From the NCBI RefSeq assembly GCF_001746365.1, contig NZ_MJAJ01000018.1:62001-126000 (forward strand): a stretch of 64,000 nucleotides of DNA, in the 5' to 3' direction. Each line of letters opens with the position of its first letter. Position 1 is the stretch's first letter. Of the stretch, positions 53,349-63,286 are shown piece after piece. Made by a program: the position numbers and the translations under genes. Source of the DNA: Streptomyces sp. LUP30. GTDB taxonomy: Bacteria; Actinomycetota; Actinomycetes; Streptomycetales; Streptomycetaceae. Below the pieces are notes generated by a model. That model was not told where the DNA came from. It worked only from the letters and a program-made list of their open reading frames with translations, and searched no databases.

Positions 53349-53648
53349 AGCGGCCGGTGGGAGGGTGGCGGAAAGGCCGGTGGGACCGCCGCCGGAACGA
53401 ATCCCCGGAACAATGCTCAGGACAACCTCGGAGCAATCCCCGGAACGGTCGCTGACGCGCTCGCTGACAAGGTCGCTCGGAGGGGTGGGGGAGGGCCGTG
53501 GGGGGACGGGTGGAAGATCTCCTGTCTGCCGTCCCCCGGAAATGAAATAGATGTCTCACGATCCGGACCAGGGGCAGAAAGTCCGGTCCGGTGAGTGAGA
53601 CTGGGGCAACCGGAAACGTCCGTAGACGGTATGAGGAAACGAGGTCGG
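53349..53648. other. lysA-hom spacer
   Basis: Three hundred bases without a supported gene. It should carry the hom promoter. A purine-rich stretch near 53535-53600 precedes the start. No attenuator is recognisable. Confidence 0.5.
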
Positions 53649-54950
53649 ATGATGCGTACGCGTCCGCTGAAGGTGGCGCTGCTGGGCTGTGGAGTGGTCG
53701 GCTCAGAGGTGGCGCGCATCATGACGACGCACGCCGACGACCTCGCCGCCAGGATCGGGGCCCCCGTGGAGCTCGCCGGAGTGGCGGTGCGGCGGCCGTC
53801 CAGGGTCCGGGAGGGCATCGACCCCGCCCTCGTCACCACCGACGCCACCGCCCTGGTCAAACGCGGGGACATCGACGTCGTCGTCGAGGTCATCGGCGGC
53901 ATCGAGCCCGCTCGCACGCTCATCACCACCGCCTTCGAGTACGGCGCGTCCGTCGTCTCGGCGAACAAGGCGCTCCTCGCGCAGGACGGCGCCGCGCTGC
54001 ACGCCGCCGCCGAGGAGCACGGCGAGGACCTCTACTACGAGGCCGCCGTCGCCGGCGCCATTCCGCTCATCCGACCGCTGCGTGAGTCCCTCGCCGGGGA
54101 CAAGGTGAACCGGGTGCTGGGCATCGTCAACGGCACCACCAACTTCATCCTCGACAAGATGGACTCCACGGGCGCCGGATACCAGGAGGCTCTCGACGAG
54201 GCCACCGCCCTGGGCTACGCGGAGGCCGACCCGACGGCCGACGTCGAGGCGTTCGACGCCGCCGCCAAGGCCGCCATCCTCGCCGGGATCGCCTTCCACA
54301 CGCGCGTGCGCCTCGACGACGTCTACCGCGAGGGCATGACCGAGGTGACGTCGGCCGACTTCGCCTCCGCCCGGGAGATGGGCTGCACCATCAAGCTGCT
54401 CGCCATCTGCGAGCGTGCCGCCGACGGGGCGTCGGTCACCGCGCGGGTGCACCCCGCCATGATTCCGCTGAGTCACCCGCTCGCCTCCGTGCGCGGCGCC
54501 TACAACGCCGTGTTCGTCGAGTCGGACGCGGCCGGGCAGCTCATGTTCTACGGTCCCGGCGCCGGCGGTGCTCCCACCGCCTCCGCCGTGCTCGGCGACC
54601 TGGTCGCCGTCTGCCGCAACCGGCTCAGCGGGGCGACGGGGCCCGGCGAGTCGGCCTACGCCGCGCTGCCGGTGTCGCCCATGGGCGATGTCGTCACCCG
54701 GTACCACATCAGTCTCGACGTCGCGGACAAGCCTGGCGTTCTCGCCCAGGTCGCCACCGTCTTCGCCGAGCACGGAGTCTCCATCGACACCGTGCGGCAG
54801 CAGGGCCGACTGGACGGAAGCGGCGAGGCCTCCCTCGTCGTCGTCACCCATCGCGCGTCCGACGCCTCCCTCACCGGGACCGTCGAGGCGCTGCGCAAGC
54901 TCGACACCGTGCGGGGTGTCGCCAGCATCATGCGGGTTGAAGGAGAGTAA
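53649..54950 (+). CDS. hom: Homoserine dehydrogenase
   Basis: A 433-residue NAD(P)-dependent enzyme at the branch to threonine and methionine. The nucleotide-binding loop ALLGCGVVGSEVARI is at residue 10; VVEVIGGIEPA, SANKALLAQDG, NGTTNFIL, and EADPTADVEAFDAAAK follow. The C-terminal 80 residues form an ACT domain (LDVADKPGVLAQVATVFAEH), so feedback inhibition by threonine is likely. Tandem ATGs at 53649 and 53652 follow GAGG (53641-53644). The start of thrC is six bases after the stop. Confidence 0.95.
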   Translation: MMRTRPLKVALLGCGVVGSEVARIMTTHADDLAARIGAPVELAGVAVRRPSRVREGIDPALVTTDATALVKRGDIDVVVEVIGGIEPARTLITTAFEYGASVVSANKALLAQDGAALHAAAEEHGEDLYYEAAVAGAIPLIRPLRESLAGDKVNRVLGIVNGTTNFILDKMDSTGAGYQEALDEATALGYAEADPTADVEAFDAAAKAAILAGIAFHTRVRLDDVYREGMTEVTSADFASAREMGCTIKLLAICERAADGASVTARVHPAMIPLSHPLASVRGAYNAVFVESDAAGQLMFYGPGAGGAPTASAVLGDLVAVCRNRLSGATGPGESAYAALPVSPMGDVVTRYHISLDVADKPGVLAQVATVFAEHGVSIDTVRQQGRLDGSGEASLVVVTHRASDASLTGTVEALRKLDTVRGVASIMRVEGE

Positions 54951-54956
54951 CCAGCA

Positions 54957-56015
54957 ATGACCCACCAGTGGCGCGGAATCATCGAGGAGTACCGGGACCG
55001 GCTGCCGGTTTCCGACAGCACGCCCGTAGTGACGCTCCGTGAGGGCGGCACGCCTCTCGTGCCCGCGCAGGTGCTCTCCGAGCGCACGGGCTGCGAGGTC
55101 CACCTCAAGGTGGAGGGCGCGAACCCCACCGGCTCCTTCAAGGACCGGGGCATGACCATGGCCATCACACGGGCCAAGGAGGAAGGCGCGCAGGCCGTCA
55201 TCTGCGCCTCCACCGGCAACACCTCCGCCTCCGCCGCCGCGTACGCCGTGCGTGCGGGCATGGTCTCGGCCGTCCTCGTCCCGCAGGGCAAGATCGCGCT
55301 CGGCAAGATGGGGCAGGCGCTCATCCACGGCGCGAAGATCCTCCAGGTCGAGGGCAACTTCGACGACTGCCTCACACTGGCGCGTTCGCTGAGCGACAAC
55401 TACCCGGTGGCGCTGGTCAATTCGGTGAACCCGGTGCGCATCGAGGGCCAGAAGACGGCTGCCTTCGAGATCGTGGACATGCTGGGCGACGCCCCCGACA
55501 TCCACGTCCTGCCGGTCGGCAACGCGGGCAACATCACCGCGTACTGGAAGGGGTACCAGGAGTACGCCGCCGACAAGGTCGCCGCGCGCACGCCCCGGAT
55601 GTGGGGCTTCCAGGCGTCCGGCAGCGCCCCGATCGTGCGCGGCGAGGTGGTGAAGGACCCGTCGACGATCGCCACCGCGATCCGCATCGGCAACCCGGCC
55701 TCCTGGAAGTTCGCGCTGGCCGCGCAGGAGGAGTCCGGCGGCTTCATCGACGAGGTGACGGACCGTGAGATCCTGCGCGCCTACCGGCTGTTGGCCGCGA
55801 AGGAGGGCGTCTTCGTGGAGCCCGCGTCGGCCGCGTCGGTGGCTGGTCTGCTGAAGGCGGCCGAGCAGGGCAAGGTCGACCCGGGGCAGCGGATCGTCTG
55901 CACCGTCACCGGCAACGGCCTGAAGGACCCCGACTGGGCCGTCGCGGGTGCGCCGCAGCCGGTCACCGTCCCGGTCGACGCGGCGACGGCCGCCGAGCGC
56001 CTCGGACTCGCGTAA
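54957..56015 (+). CDS. thrC: Threonine synthase
   Basis: A 352-residue PLP enzyme that converts O-phosphohomoserine to threonine. PLP lysine in NPTGSFKDRGMTMAI (about residue 61), CASTGNTSASAAAYA (about 82), glycine loop in LPVGNAGNITAYWKGY (about 184), and the C-terminal VCTVTGNGLKDP. Ribosome site AGGAGAG precedes the ATG; it is in an operon with hom. Length is typical for the short actinobacterial form. Confidence 0.96.
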   Translation: MTHQWRGIIEEYRDRLPVSDSTPVVTLREGGTPLVPAQVLSERTGCEVHLKVEGANPTGSFKDRGMTMAITRAKEEGAQAVICASTGNTSASAAAYAVRAGMVSAVLVPQGKIALGKMGQALIHGAKILQVEGNFDDCLTLARSLSDNYPVALVNSVNPVRIEGQKTAAFEIVDMLGDAPDIHVLPVGNAGNITAYWKGYQEYAADKVAARTPRMWGFQASGSAPIVRGEVVKDPSTIATAIRIGNPASWKFALAAQEESGGFIDEVTDREILRAYRLLAAKEGVFVEPASAASVAGLLKAAEQGKVDPGQRIVCTVTGNGLKDPDWAVAGAPQPVTVPVDAATAAERLGLA

Positions 56016-56602
56016 GCGAGACCGGACGGACGAGGGTCGGACGGACGCGCGCCGGACGGACGAGGGTCGGACGGGGAACGGGCGTCGGGCGGACGGACGG
56101 TGGGCGGCATCGGGCGATGCCGAATGCCGCCCGGTGACGCCGACGCCGGCGCAGATGTCGACGTCGAGGTCGACGTCGAAGCAGATGCCGACGCAGGTGG
56201 CTCAAGGCCTCTCCGGTCGCCTGCCGGCCGACCGCCAGGTGGCCCTGGGCATCTCCGGCCCCCTGCCCCGGCGCCCCGGACGACCCCGGGTCCTCGCGCG
56301 ATCCGCGCGGTCCTTCCGGTCCGCGCGGTCCTTCCGGTCCGCCCGGTCCGCGCGGCGTGCGCGACCTGTGAGCGACCCACCGGGGAGTTCCCCACCAGGG
56401 GTGCACGGGGGGCTTACGACACGCATCGTGCGCCTCCTGTGCGCCCTATGTCGCGGCAGAACCTTCCTTCGATAGGCTGTACCCAACCCGCCCACCGCAT
56501 CTGCCGCAGTGACGCGTCGCCGTCGCCGTCGCGGTCCCGGGTCCTCATCTACGCATCGCATCTCATTCGACAGCCCCGCAGCTCAAGGAGAGTCATCGCA
56601 AG
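56016..56602. other. Repeat-rich thrC-thrB spacer
   Basis: About 590 bases without a supported gene. It contains runs of near-repeats: GGACGGACGAGGGTCGGAC-type units (56020-56100), GACGTCGAG-type units (56157-56190) and GCGCGGTCCTTCCGGTCC units (56305-56350). The first or second could form hairpins. The thrB ribosome site AAGGAG is at its end. Confidence 0.6.
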
Positions 56603-57532
56603 ATGGCCGGTCCCGCCTTTCGCGCCGCCCCCGTCCGGGTGCGTGTCCCCGCCACCAGCGCCAACCTCGGCCCGGGCTTCGACGCCTTCGGCCTCGCGCT
56701 GGGACTCTTCGACGACGTGGTCGTCCGGGTGGCCGACTCAGGGCTGCACATCGACATCGCGGGGGAGGGCAGCGAGACGCTGCCGAGGGACGAGAAGCAC
56801 CTTCTCGTCCGGTCCCTGCGCACGGCCTTCGACGTCCTGGGCGGCCAGCCGCGCGGCCTGGAGATCGTCTGCGCCAACCGCATTCCGCACGGCCGGGGTC
56901 TCGGTTCCTCGTCGGCCGCGATCTGCGCGGGAATCGTCGCCGCGCGCGCGGTGACCATAGGCGGTGAGAGCAGGCTCGACGAAGCGGCGCTGCTGGAACT
57001 CGCGACCGAGATCGAGGGGCACCCGGACAACGTGGCGGCCTGTCTGCTCGGCGGGTTCACCCTGTCCTGGATGGAGGCGGGCGCCGCGCGCGCGATCAGG
57101 ATGGAGCCCGCCGGTTCCATCGTTCCGGTGGTTTTCGTGCCCGGAAAGCCGGTGCTGACCGAGACCGCGCGCGGATTGCTCCCGCGCTCCGTGCCGCACG
57201 TCGACGCGGCCGCCAACGCGGGCCGCGCCGGCCTGCTCGTCGAGGCCCTCACACGACGTCCCGAACTGCTGCTGCCGGCCACCGAGGACCGTCTGCACCA
57301 GGAGTACCGCGCGCCGGCCATGCCGGACAGCGCCGCACTGGTGGAGCGGTTGCGCGCGGACGGGATCCCCGCGGTGATCTCCGGCGCGGGGCCCACCGTG
57401 ATGGCGCTGGCCGACGCGGGAACGGCCGACAAGATCGAGGCTTCGGCCGGTGCGGAATGGGCCGCGAACCGCCTGGCCCTGGATCTGCGAGGGGCGAGCG
57501 TGCTGCCCCTGGCGCCCTCCGGCGACATCTAG
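56603..57532 (+). CDS. thrB: Homoserine kinase
   Basis: A 309-residue GHMP kinase that phosphorylates homoserine for threonine synthase. VPATSANLGPGFDAFGLALG is at the N-terminus; the ATP loop is RIPHGRGLGSSSAAICAG (about residue 92); GHPDNVAACLLGG (about 136) and ISGAGPTVMAL (about 254) complete the family motifs. AAGGAG lies 12-17 bases before the ATG. A roughly 590-base spacer separates it from thrC, so it may have its own promoter. Confidence 0.96.
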   Translation: MAGPAFRAAPVRVRVPATSANLGPGFDAFGLALGLFDDVVVRVADSGLHIDIAGEGSETLPRDEKHLLVRSLRTAFDVLGGQPRGLEIVCANRIPHGRGLGSSSAAICAGIVAARAVTIGGESRLDEAALLELATEIEGHPDNVAACLLGGFTLSWMEAGAARAIRMEPAGSIVPVVFVPGKPVLTETARGLLPRSVPHVDAAANAGRAGLLVEALTRRPELLLPATEDRLHQEYRAPAMPDSAALVERLRADGIPAVISGAGPTVMALADAGTADKIEASAGAEWAANRLALDLRGASVLPLAPSGDI

Positions 57533-57937
57533 AAATGCGCGGTTGCCGGATTTCGAGAGGGGGAATGTTTGTTGGATCCGGTAGTGTTAATCTCAAGTCT
57601 GCACCCGACCCCACCATGGCGAGGTGCTTCGTGTCCCCCTTCGGGACAGACATTCTTCCGGGAGCCTCCCAAGCCGCACTGCGTTCCGTACGTCGTACCT
57701 GGGCAGTACGCCGTGCAGCGACGCTGAGCGGTCCTCGGGGCACGCTCCGGAATCGGTGCGACCTCGCGACGTGACACTGGGTGTCACGGTTCGCTCAGGA
57801 AGCGCCATCACCAGAAATCTCTTCCGCCGCTTCGGCGGACAACCGCCCCGGCTCGGCCACAGCAAGGACCGAAGTCGGACAGCACAAACGGTCGCCGAGC
57901 CAGACAGGCCGACGTCCGCTCCAGGGAAGGACCCTTC
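57533..57937. other. rho leader region
   Basis: About 400 bases between thrB and rho with no supported gene. A long untranslated leader for rho is plausible, since rho is often autoregulated. A candidate -10-like TAGTGTTAAT lies near 57582-57591. Confidence 0.45.
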
Positions 57938-59992
57938 GTGAGCGACACCACCGATCTGATGGGCGCACGTGTCGAGGAGACCGCTGCCGCGCCCGCCACG
58001 GACGCCTCCGCGCCTGCCACCGGTGCGGGCTCGCGGCGGCGCCGCGGTACCGGCCTCGACGGCATGGTGCTGGCCGAGCTGCAGCAGGTCGCATCCGGAC
58101 TCGGCATCAGGGGCACGGCGCGGATGCGCAAGAGCCAGCTGATCGAGGTCATCAAGGAGGCGCAGGGCGGGGGAGGCGGAGCCGCCCCCGCGAAGGCGAC
58201 TCCCGCGGCCGAGGCCGCCGAGACCAAGCCCAAGCGCCGCGCGACCTCCAAGGCGCGCACGGGTGAGGCCGCCGAGAAGAAGGCGGACGCCGCCCCGGCC
58301 GAGGCCGCCGAGAAGGCCGTGGCCCAGCAGCAGATCGAGATTCCCGGCCAGCCGGCCGGTGGCGAAGCCCCCGCCGAGCGCCGTCGTCGCCGCGCCACCG
58401 CCGACGCGGGCAGCCCGGAGACGGTCGTCGCCGAGGCGAAGACCGCCGCGAAGACCGAGGCGGCCGCCCCGGCGCAGACCGAGGCCCAGGGCCAGCCGCA
58501 GGGCGACTCCCGCGGTGACGCCGACGGCGCCGAGGGCCGTCGTCGCGACCGCCGTGAGCGCGGCCGCGAGCGCGGTGACCGCAACGACCGTGGTGACCGC
58601 GGCGACCGCGGTGACCGTGGTGACCGTCGCAAGGGCGACGAGCAGCAGGGCGGCCAGCAGCAGCGTGGCGGTCAGCAGCAGGGCCAGCAGCAGAGCGGCG
58701 GCCGTCAGGACCGCCAGCAGCGTGACAACGGCCCGCAGGACGACGACGACTTCGAGGGCGGCCGGCGTGGTCGTCGCGGCCGTTACCGCGACCGCCGTGG
58801 CCGCCGTGGGCGCGACGAGATCGGCGCCGCGGAGCCGCAGCTCGCCGACGACGACGTCCTGATCCCCGTCGCGGGCATCCTGGACATCCTCGACAACTAC
58901 GCCTTCATCCGGACGTCGGGCTACCTGCCGGGTCCGAACGACGTCTACGTCTCCCTCGCCCAGGTCCGCAAGAACGGCCTGCGCAAGGGCGACCACGTCA
59001 CGGGCGCGGTCCGTCAGCCCAAGGACGGCGAGCGCCGCGAGAAGTTCAACGCGCTGGTCCGGCTGGACTCCACCAACGGCATGGCGCCCGATTCCGGGCG
59101 CGGGCGACCGGAGTTCAACAAGCTGACGCCGCTGTACCCGCAGGACCGCCTCCGTCTGGAGACGGACCCGGGCGTGCTGACGACGCGGATCATCGACCTC
59201 GTGTCGCCGATCGGCAAGGGCCAGCGTGGTCTGATCGTGGCTCCGCCGAAGACCGGCAAGACCATGATCATGCAGGCGATCGCCAACGCGATCACGCACA
59301 ACAACCCCGAGTGCCACCTGATGGTCGTCCTGGTCGACGAGCGTCCGGAAGAGGTCACCGACATGCAGCGGTCGGTCAAGGGCGAGGTCATCTCCTCGAC
59401 CTTCGACCGCCCCGCCGAGGACCACACCACGGTCGCCGAGCTCGCCATCGAGCGTGCCAAGCGTCTGGTGGAGCTGGGCCACGACGTCGTCGTGCTGCTC
59501 GACTCGATCACGCGTCTGGGCCGTGCGTACAACCTCGCCGCGCCCGCCTCCGGCCGCATCCTGTCCGGTGGTGTCGACTCGACCGCCCTGTACCCGCCGA
59601 AGCGCTTCTTCGGTGCGGCCCGCAACATCGAGGACGGCGGCTCGCTGACCATCCTCGCCACCGCGCTGGTGGACACCGGGTCCCGCATGGACGAGGTGAT
59701 CTTCGAGGAGTTCAAGGGCACCGGCAACATGGAGCTCAAGCTCGACCGCAAGCTCGCCGACAAGCGCATCTTCCCGGCGGTGGACGTGGACGCGTCCGGC
59801 ACCCGTAAGGAAGAGATCCTGCTCGGCAACGACGAGCTGGCCGTCGTCTGGAAGCTGCGCCGGGTGCTGCACGCGCTCGACCAGCAGCAGGCGATCGAGC
59901 TGCTGCTCGACAAGATGAAGCAGACGAAGTCGAACGGCGAGTTCCTGCTCCAGATCCAGAAGACGACGCCGTCGCCGGGCAACAACGACTGA
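57938..59992 (+). CDS. rho: Transcription termination factor Rho
   Basis: A 684-residue hexameric RNA helicase. The N-terminal Rho-N SAP-like helix (MVLAELQQVASGLGIRGTAR) is followed by the long disordered actinobacterial insertion: Ala/Glu-rich, then Arg/Asp/Gly repeats (RGDRNDRGDRGDRGDRGDRR) and Gln/Gly repeats (residues 190-260). The S1-like RNA-binding part (GILDILDNYAFIRTSGYLPG) and the ATPase with Walker A in APPKTGKTMIMQAIAN (about 435) and Walker B VVVLLDSITRLGRAYN follow. GTG 57938 is preceded by GGGAAGG. Confidence 0.97.
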   Translation: MSDTTDLMGARVEETAAAPATDASAPATGAGSRRRRGTGLDGMVLAELQQVASGLGIRGTARMRKSQLIEVIKEAQGGGGGAAPAKATPAAEAAETKPKRRATSKARTGEAAEKKADAAPAEAAEKAVAQQQIEIPGQPAGGEAPAERRRRRATADAGSPETVVAEAKTAAKTEAAAPAQTEAQGQPQGDSRGDADGAEGRRRDRRERGRERGDRNDRGDRGDRGDRGDRRKGDEQQGGQQQRGGQQQGQQQSGGRQDRQQRDNGPQDDDDFEGGRRGRRGRYRDRRGRRGRDEIGAAEPQLADDDVLIPVAGILDILDNYAFIRTSGYLPGPNDVYVSLAQVRKNGLRKGDHVTGAVRQPKDGERREKFNALVRLDSTNGMAPDSGRGRPEFNKLTPLYPQDRLRLETDPGVLTTRIIDLVSPIGKGQRGLIVAPPKTGKTMIMQAIANAITHNNPECHLMVVLVDERPEEVTDMQRSVKGEVISSTFDRPAEDHTTVAELAIERAKRLVELGHDVVVLLDSITRLGRAYNLAAPASGRILSGGVDSTALYPPKRFFGAARNIEDGGSLTILATALVDTGSRMDEVIFEEFKGTGNMELKLDRKLADKRIFPAVDVDASGTRKEEILLGNDELAVVWKLRRVLHALDQQQAIELLLDKMKQTKSNGEFLLQIQKTTPSPGNND

Positions 59993-60013
59993 CGTCCGTC
60001 TCGCCGCACACCG

Positions 60014-60050
60014 CGACAAGGGCCGCCCTCCCAGGGGGCGGCCCTTGTCG
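60014..60050 (+). terminator. Hairpin terminator after rho
   Basis: Fifteen-base perfect inverted repeat CGACAAGGGCCGCCC / GGGCGGCCCTTGTCG with a 7-base loop, 21 bases after the rho stop. No T-tract follows. Confidence 0.8.
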
Positions 60051-60138
60051 TGTCAGTGGTCGTTGTTACGATCACGCTCTTCGATGGGCTGTTCGAGCCC
60101 GTACCGAATCTGATTCCTGATCCCTAGGGGGGGACCGA

Positions 60139-61980
60139 GTGGGTACATCCACGTCCGGGAGCGGTCGGCACAGACGCAAGCTGCGCATAGCGCTGCCCGT
60201 CGTCGCGGCAGGGCTGGCCGCTTCCGTCGCCGGTGCGCTGCTGACCTCGTCCGCCTCGGCCGCTACGGCGCCTCCGAGGCCCTCGTACAGCGCGCCGTCG
60301 GCCGAGCAGCTCACCAAGCGCCTCGCCATCGCCGTGGCCGGTGACGACACGCCGGGCGCGACGGGCAAGACGTCGCTCGGCGCACACACCGGCACCGGCA
60401 CCGCCACCGTCGACCCGAAGATCATCGGCGGCACCACGACGACCATCACCACGGCCCCGTGGATGGCGCAGCTCTGGTACGGCGACGACCGCGGCACCGC
60501 GACCACCAGCGACGACATCGGCTTCTTCTGCGGCGGCACGGTCGTGTCGCCGACGAAGATCCTGACGGCCGCGCACTGCCTCAAGGACGAGACCGGCAAG
60601 AACTACAGCTGGTACTCGCACGGCACCGTCATCACCGGCACCTCGCAGCTGCCGGCCACCGACAGCAGCGGCAACATCACCGACCTGCACGGCGGCACCG
60701 TCAGCGGCGTCTGGCGGCAGTGGAACCACCCGTCGTACAGCCCGTCGACGATCGACAACGACATCGCCGTCCTGACCCTGCCGAACCCGGTCAAGGCCAC
60801 GCCGATCCGTATGACGACGGCCGCCGACACCGCGTCGTACGCCGCCGGCACCCAGGCCAAGCTCTTCGGGTGGGGCCGCACCAGCTCCACCACGCAGGAC
60901 ATCTCCGACGTGCTGAAGACGGCCACGCTGCCGATCCAGTCGGACACCGCCTGTGCGAACTTCTACGGGGTCGACTTCGTCAAGGGCCACAACGTGTGCG
61001 CGGGCGACCCCGCCAGCGGCAGCGACGCGGGCACCACCTCCGCCTGCAACGGCGACTCCGGCGGTCCGCTGATCGTCAGGAACGCGGCCGGCGAGGACCG
61101 GATCGTGGGCGTCGTCTCCTGGGGCGTGAAGGACTGCGTCCAGAGCGGCGCGTACAGCGTCTTCACCAAGGTCTCCACGTACGTCGGCGCCGCCTATCCG
61201 CGCGTCGAGGACACCAACCTCAACGGTGACCACCTCGCCGACCTGTGGGTGCGCAACGCCTCCACCAAGACCGGCTACGAGCTCGACTCCAAGGGCGCCA
61301 CGCTCGCCGCGCGCCAGTCCTGGGGCTCCTTCAGCGCCTACAACGTCGTCCTGCAGACCGACCTGGACCGGGACGGCTACCAGGACCTGCTGGTGCGCCG
61401 GGCGTCGGACGGTGACGTCTTCTGGCAGCACTACGTGCCCTCCACCGACTCCTGGGCGACCAAGCTCATCGGCGACAACTGGAAGACCCGTCAGAGCATC
61501 GTCGCCCCCGGCGACATGACGGGCGACTACCTGCCCGACATGCTGGCGGTGGACTCCGCGGGCGCGCTGTGGCTGTACCCGGGCAAGGGCAACGGAAGCT
61601 TCGGCAGCCCGCTCAAGATCGGTGCGGGCTGGAACAACTTCAACGTGGTGCGCGGCCACGGCGACTTCAGCGGCGACGGCCTGACGGACCTGATCGCGCG
61701 CAACAAGAGCACGGGCGCCGTGTACCTGTACCGGGGCCGCGGCGTGCTCAGCACGGCCGTTCTCCAGCCCGCTGTCAAGGTCGCGACCTGGACCAACACG
61801 ACGTACAACGCCTTCGACGCGGTGGGCGACCTGAACAGCGACGGCAAGGCCGACCTGGTGGTCCGCACCCCCGGCGGCACCCTGTACCTGCTCAAGGGCA
61901 CCGGTAGCGCCACGAGTGCGATCTTTGCCACAAGGGTCTCACTCGGGACGGGTTACCAGCAGTACGACCTCTTTGGCTGA
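60139..61980 (+). CDS. Secreted trypsin-like serine protease with FG-GAP repeats
   Basis: A 613-residue exported protein. The signal peptide has basic residues then LPVVAAGLAASVAGALL and a likely SASA cleavage site. An S1A peptidase begins at IIGGTTTT (about 95): His in LTAAHCLKD (about 151), Asp in NDIAVLTL (about 212), Ser in CNGDSGGPLIV (about 305). After residue 355 come repeats of the D-x-N/D-x-D-G-x-x-D type (for example DLNGDHLADLWVR and DFSGDGLTDLIAR), which bind calcium in an FG-GAP/integrin-like propeller. GTG 60139 follows GGGGGGGA. The protease is probably autoprocessed (the family starts at IIGG). Confidence 0.93.
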   Translation: MGTSTSGSGRHRRKLRIALPVVAAGLAASVAGALLTSSASAATAPPRPSYSAPSAEQLTKRLAIAVAGDDTPGATGKTSLGAHTGTGTATVDPKIIGGTTTTITTAPWMAQLWYGDDRGTATTSDDIGFFCGGTVVSPTKILTAAHCLKDETGKNYSWYSHGTVITGTSQLPATDSSGNITDLHGGTVSGVWRQWNHPSYSPSTIDNDIAVLTLPNPVKATPIRMTTAADTASYAAGTQAKLFGWGRTSSTTQDISDVLKTATLPIQSDTACANFYGVDFVKGHNVCAGDPASGSDAGTTSACNGDSGGPLIVRNAAGEDRIVGVVSWGVKDCVQSGAYSVFTKVSTYVGAAYPRVEDTNLNGDHLADLWVRNASTKTGYELDSKGATLAARQSWGSFSAYNVVLQTDLDRDGYQDLLVRRASDGDVFWQHYVPSTDSWATKLIGDNWKTRQSIVAPGDMTGDYLPDMLAVDSAGALWLYPGKGNGSFGSPLKIGAGWNNFNVVRGHGDFSGDGLTDLIARNKSTGAVYLYRGRGVLSTAVLQPAVKVATWTNTTYNAFDAVGDLNSDGKADLVVRTPGGTLYLLKGTGSATSAIFATRVSLGTGYQQYDLFG

Positions 61981-62028
61981 GTCCCGCCGAAAACGCAGGT
62001 GAGCGAGGTGCGCCCGCTCGCCCGCGTC

Positions 62029-62069
62029 ACGCTCCGTGCCCGGTCCGCTGCGGACCGGGCACGGAGCGT
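62029..62069. terminator. Perfect 19-bp hairpin terminator
   Basis: ACGCTCCGTGCCCGGTCCG (62029-62047) pairs completely with 62051-62069 around a CTG loop, 49 bases after the protease stop. Confidence 0.9.
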
Positions 62070-62146
62070 TGTGCAACCCTGTCCCGAGTTTCCCCGTCTG
62101 TCCTGGCGGAGTGACGATAGTGAGGTCGCGCGACAAAAGGAGCGAA

Positions 62147-63286
62147 GTGTCCGCCGAGAGCACGCCGGAGCCCGGCATACCGGGTGAGTCCGGCACAACG
62201 AGCGGGGCCGACGGCAGCAAGGGCCCGCGCCACCGCAGGCAGCGGGGCAGGCGCAAGGGGCTGTTGATCGCCGCATGGACCGCCGCGGGCATCGTGGTGC
62301 TGGGCGGCACCGGAGTGGGCTACCTGTACTTCAAGCTCAACGGCAACATCAAGAGCGTCGACATCGACCAGGCGCTGGGCACGAACAGGCCCAGCAAGGC
62401 CGACAACGGCTCCGAGAACATCCTCGTCCTCGGCTCGGACACCCGCTCCGGCGCCAACAAGAAGCTGGGCGGCGGCGCCGACGACGGCAGCGCCCGCTCC
62501 GACACGGCGATGATCATTCACGTGTACAAGGGCCACAAGAAGGCGAGCGTGGTCTCCGTTCCGCGCGACACCCTCATCGACCGCCCCGCCTGCACGGACG
62601 CCAAGGGCGTAGCGCACGACGCCGCGCGTGGCGTGATGTTCAATTCGGCGTACTCGACGGGTGGCGCGGCCTGCGCCGTGAAGACGGTCGAGTCGATCAG
62701 CGGCGTCCGGATGGACCACTACCTCGAAGTCGACTTCTCCGGGTTCGAGAAGCTCATCGACGAGCTGGGCGGCGTCCCGGTCACCACGACGAAGGCCATC
62801 AAGGACCCCGACAGCCATCTGGACCTCAAGGCCGGCACGCACACCCTCGACGGCGAACAGGCCCTCGGTCTGGTCCGCACCCGGCACGGCGTGGGCGACG
62901 GCTCCGACCTCGGGCGCATCCAGCTCCAGCAGGCCTTCATCAAGGCGCTCGTCAACCAGGTCAAGCACGTCGGCCTGTTCACCGGCGGCACGAAGCTGTA
63001 CGACCTCGCCGACACCGCCACCAAGGCCGTCACGACCGACTCCCACCTCGGCTCGCTGAACTCCCTGATGTCCTTCGTGAACGGCCTCAAGGGCATCAGC
63101 GCGACCAACATGAACATGGTCACGATGCCGGTCCTGTACGACCCGTCCGATCCCAACCGGGTCATCGTCTCGGAGGCGAAGGCCAAGCAGGTCTGGGCGG
63201 CCCTGAAGAACGACCGGCCCATCCCGAAGACGGCCACGACGGGCAACGCGACGGGCGAGGCGGCCGGGGTCGTCACGTCGTCCTGA
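62147..63286 (+). CDS. LytR-CpsA-Psr (LCP) family cell-wall ligase
   Basis: A 379-residue membrane-anchored protein. A basic cytoplasmic N-terminus (RHRRQRGRRKGL) precedes one membrane segment (LLIAAWTAAGIVVLGGTGVG, residues 43-62). The LCP domain follows: NILVLGSDTRS (about 90), SDTAMIIHV, SVVSVPRDTLID (about 138, key Arg/Asp), and LGLVRTRHGVGDGSDLGRIQ (about 247). Such proteins join teichoic acids or other polymers to peptidoglycan. GTG 62147 has AAAAGGAG upstream; frame-open codons before it are ignored. C-terminal Ala/Thr-rich tail. Confidence 0.93.
   Translation: MSAESTPEPGIPGESGTTSGADGSKGPRHRRQRGRRKGLLIAAWTAAGIVVLGGTGVGYLYFKLNGNIKSVDIDQALGTNRPSKADNGSENILVLGSDTRSGANKKLGGGADDGSARSDTAMIIHVYKGHKKASVVSVPRDTLIDRPACTDAKGVAHDAARGVMFNSAYSTGGAACAVKTVESISGVRMDHYLEVDFSGFEKLIDELGGVPVTTTKAIKDPDSHLDLKAGTHTLDGEQALGLVRTRHGVGDGSDLGRIQLQQAFIKALVNQVKHVGLFTGGTKLYDLADTATKAVTTDSHLGSLNSLMSFVNGLKGISATNMNMVTMPVLYDPSDPNRVIVSEAKAKQVWAALKNDRPIPKTATTGNATGEAAGVVTSS

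Noticed and set aside
53703..55505. 600-codon minus-strand open frame opposite hom and thrC
   Set aside because: Antisense shadow of two well-defined genes.
56100..56954. Open frame running from the thrC-thrB gap into thrB
   Set aside because: Low-complexity repeats then an out-of-frame reading of thrB; no start support.
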